Assembly (NCBI GenBank): GCA_015232865.1
Contig: JADFYU010000016.1
Coordinates: 1-51,817, forward strand
Direction of reading: 5' to 3'
DNA from: Magnetococcales bacterium
GTDB taxonomy: Bacteria; Pseudomonadota; Magnetococcia; Magnetococcales; UBA8363
Length of the DNA stretch: 51,817 bases
Shown: piece by piece, positions 51,484-51,817 of the stretch
Layout: the number at the start of each line of letters is the position of its first letter
Position numbering within the stretch: position 1 is the stretch's first letter
Notes under the pieces: model-generated
The model's input: only the letters and a program-made list of their open reading frames with translations
What the model was told of the DNA's origin: nothing
The model's database searches: none
Made by a program: the position numbers and the translations under genes

Positions 51484-51817
51484 TCACCCACGCAATATAC
51501 CACGCAACCAGGCGATATAATCACGCGCCTCTTGCGGGTGGATGGCCTTTTTTTGTTCTCGAACCCGGTGCAGGGTTTTTTCTGGCCGAAAAAACGCCCG
51601 AACCGGCACCGTTGGGTTCCAGTGGTAGGGTTTATTGATACAATCTTTAAATATTAATTTCAGGCCTTTGCGAAATTCAGTAAAAGTCAGTCGGCCTTGA
51701 GGACCAAGAACGGATTTTTCGCTGATTTTTTCATAGATGGCCTGAGCGATTCGGTCGGTACTCTCCCCTTTGGGATTGGCACACCATTTCTCCAGAATAG
51801 CCTGGCGTCGCTCCTGA
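51484..51817 (-). CDS. Partial gene of unknown function at the window end
   Basis: A minus-strand frame is open from the window edge to a stop at 51484-51486, giving about 110 C-terminal residues; the start lies outside. The peptide (QERRQAILEKWCANPKGEST at its visible beginning) is basic and helical, with RLTFTEFRKGLKLIFKDCIN and a tryptophan-containing end (ARDYIAWLRGILRG). It ends 22 bases before the glycosyltransferase start on the same strand, so it probably belongs to the same transcript. No family recognised. Confidence 0.6.
   Translation of the reverse strand, partial: QERRQAILEKWCANPKGESTDRIAQAIYEKISEKSVLGPQGRLTFTEFRKGLKLIFKDCINKPYHWNPTVPVRAFFRPEKTLHRVREQKKAIHPQEARDYIAWLRGILRG

Overview
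The window comes from a Gram-negative, flagellated, piliated proteobacterium. Evidence for this includes a secretion-type HlyD adaptor, c-type multihaem cytochromes, a type IV pilin with a sigma-54-like promoter, flagellin, and pseudaminic-acid-type sugar genes. A Magnetococcales-like or other deep-branching proteobacterium would fit, but that placement is only an impression from protein content. No CRISPR array, rRNA or phage module was seen.

Layout. 1-1600: end of a type I secretion adaptor and a small exported protein. 1847-7195: two anion transporters (SulP and DASS type), each followed by a large tandem universal stress protein. 7314-8848: an unrecognised 391-aa protein and a DUF486 membrane protein. 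8890-10450: an AT-rich, poorly conserved stretch with one likely frameshifted membrane gene. 10590-14854 (minus): DUF4956, CotH-beta-helix and VTC genes in one tight operon. 15930-19523: an exported solute-binding protein and a hybrid sensor kinase with HPt. 19594-24566 (minus): an exported ankyrin protein, then a heptahaem cytochrome, a cytochrome b and an octahaem cytochrome. A divergent NtrC-type regulator follows at 24914-26641. 26713-31256: tRNA-Gln(CTG), gltX, a SEC-C protein and aspS. 31615-32091: pilin. 32503-38070: a TauD-like dioxygenase, a second small exported ankyrin protein, an IS3-type element with a broken transposase, and a CBS-GAF hybrid kinase. 38233-40212: ABC-F ATPase. 40354-43394: a small coiled-coil protein, flagellin and an FKBP isomerase. 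43960-44863: a small helical protein and a GmhA-like SIS isomerase. 44843-51817 (minus): a sugar cluster with Nudix, HAD, a GNAT-NeuB fusion, PseC, PseB, a glycosyltransferase and a partial unknown gene. It lies about 1 kb from the SIS gene and 3 kb from flagellin, so flagellin glycosylation is the natural reading.

Non-coding signals. Three sites match the sigma-54 GG-N10-GC spacing: one before pilA and one before each exported ankyrin gene. The NtrC-type regulator next to the first ankyrin gene has a strong dyad at its start codon. A dispersed family of 60-150-bp palindromic repeats sits in at least six intergenic gaps. A 196-bp MITE-like element with TA duplications abuts one copy. Upstream of flagellin, four copies of a 7-mer are spaced 21-22 bp apart.

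All family assignments come from reading motifs by eye, and no database search was run.
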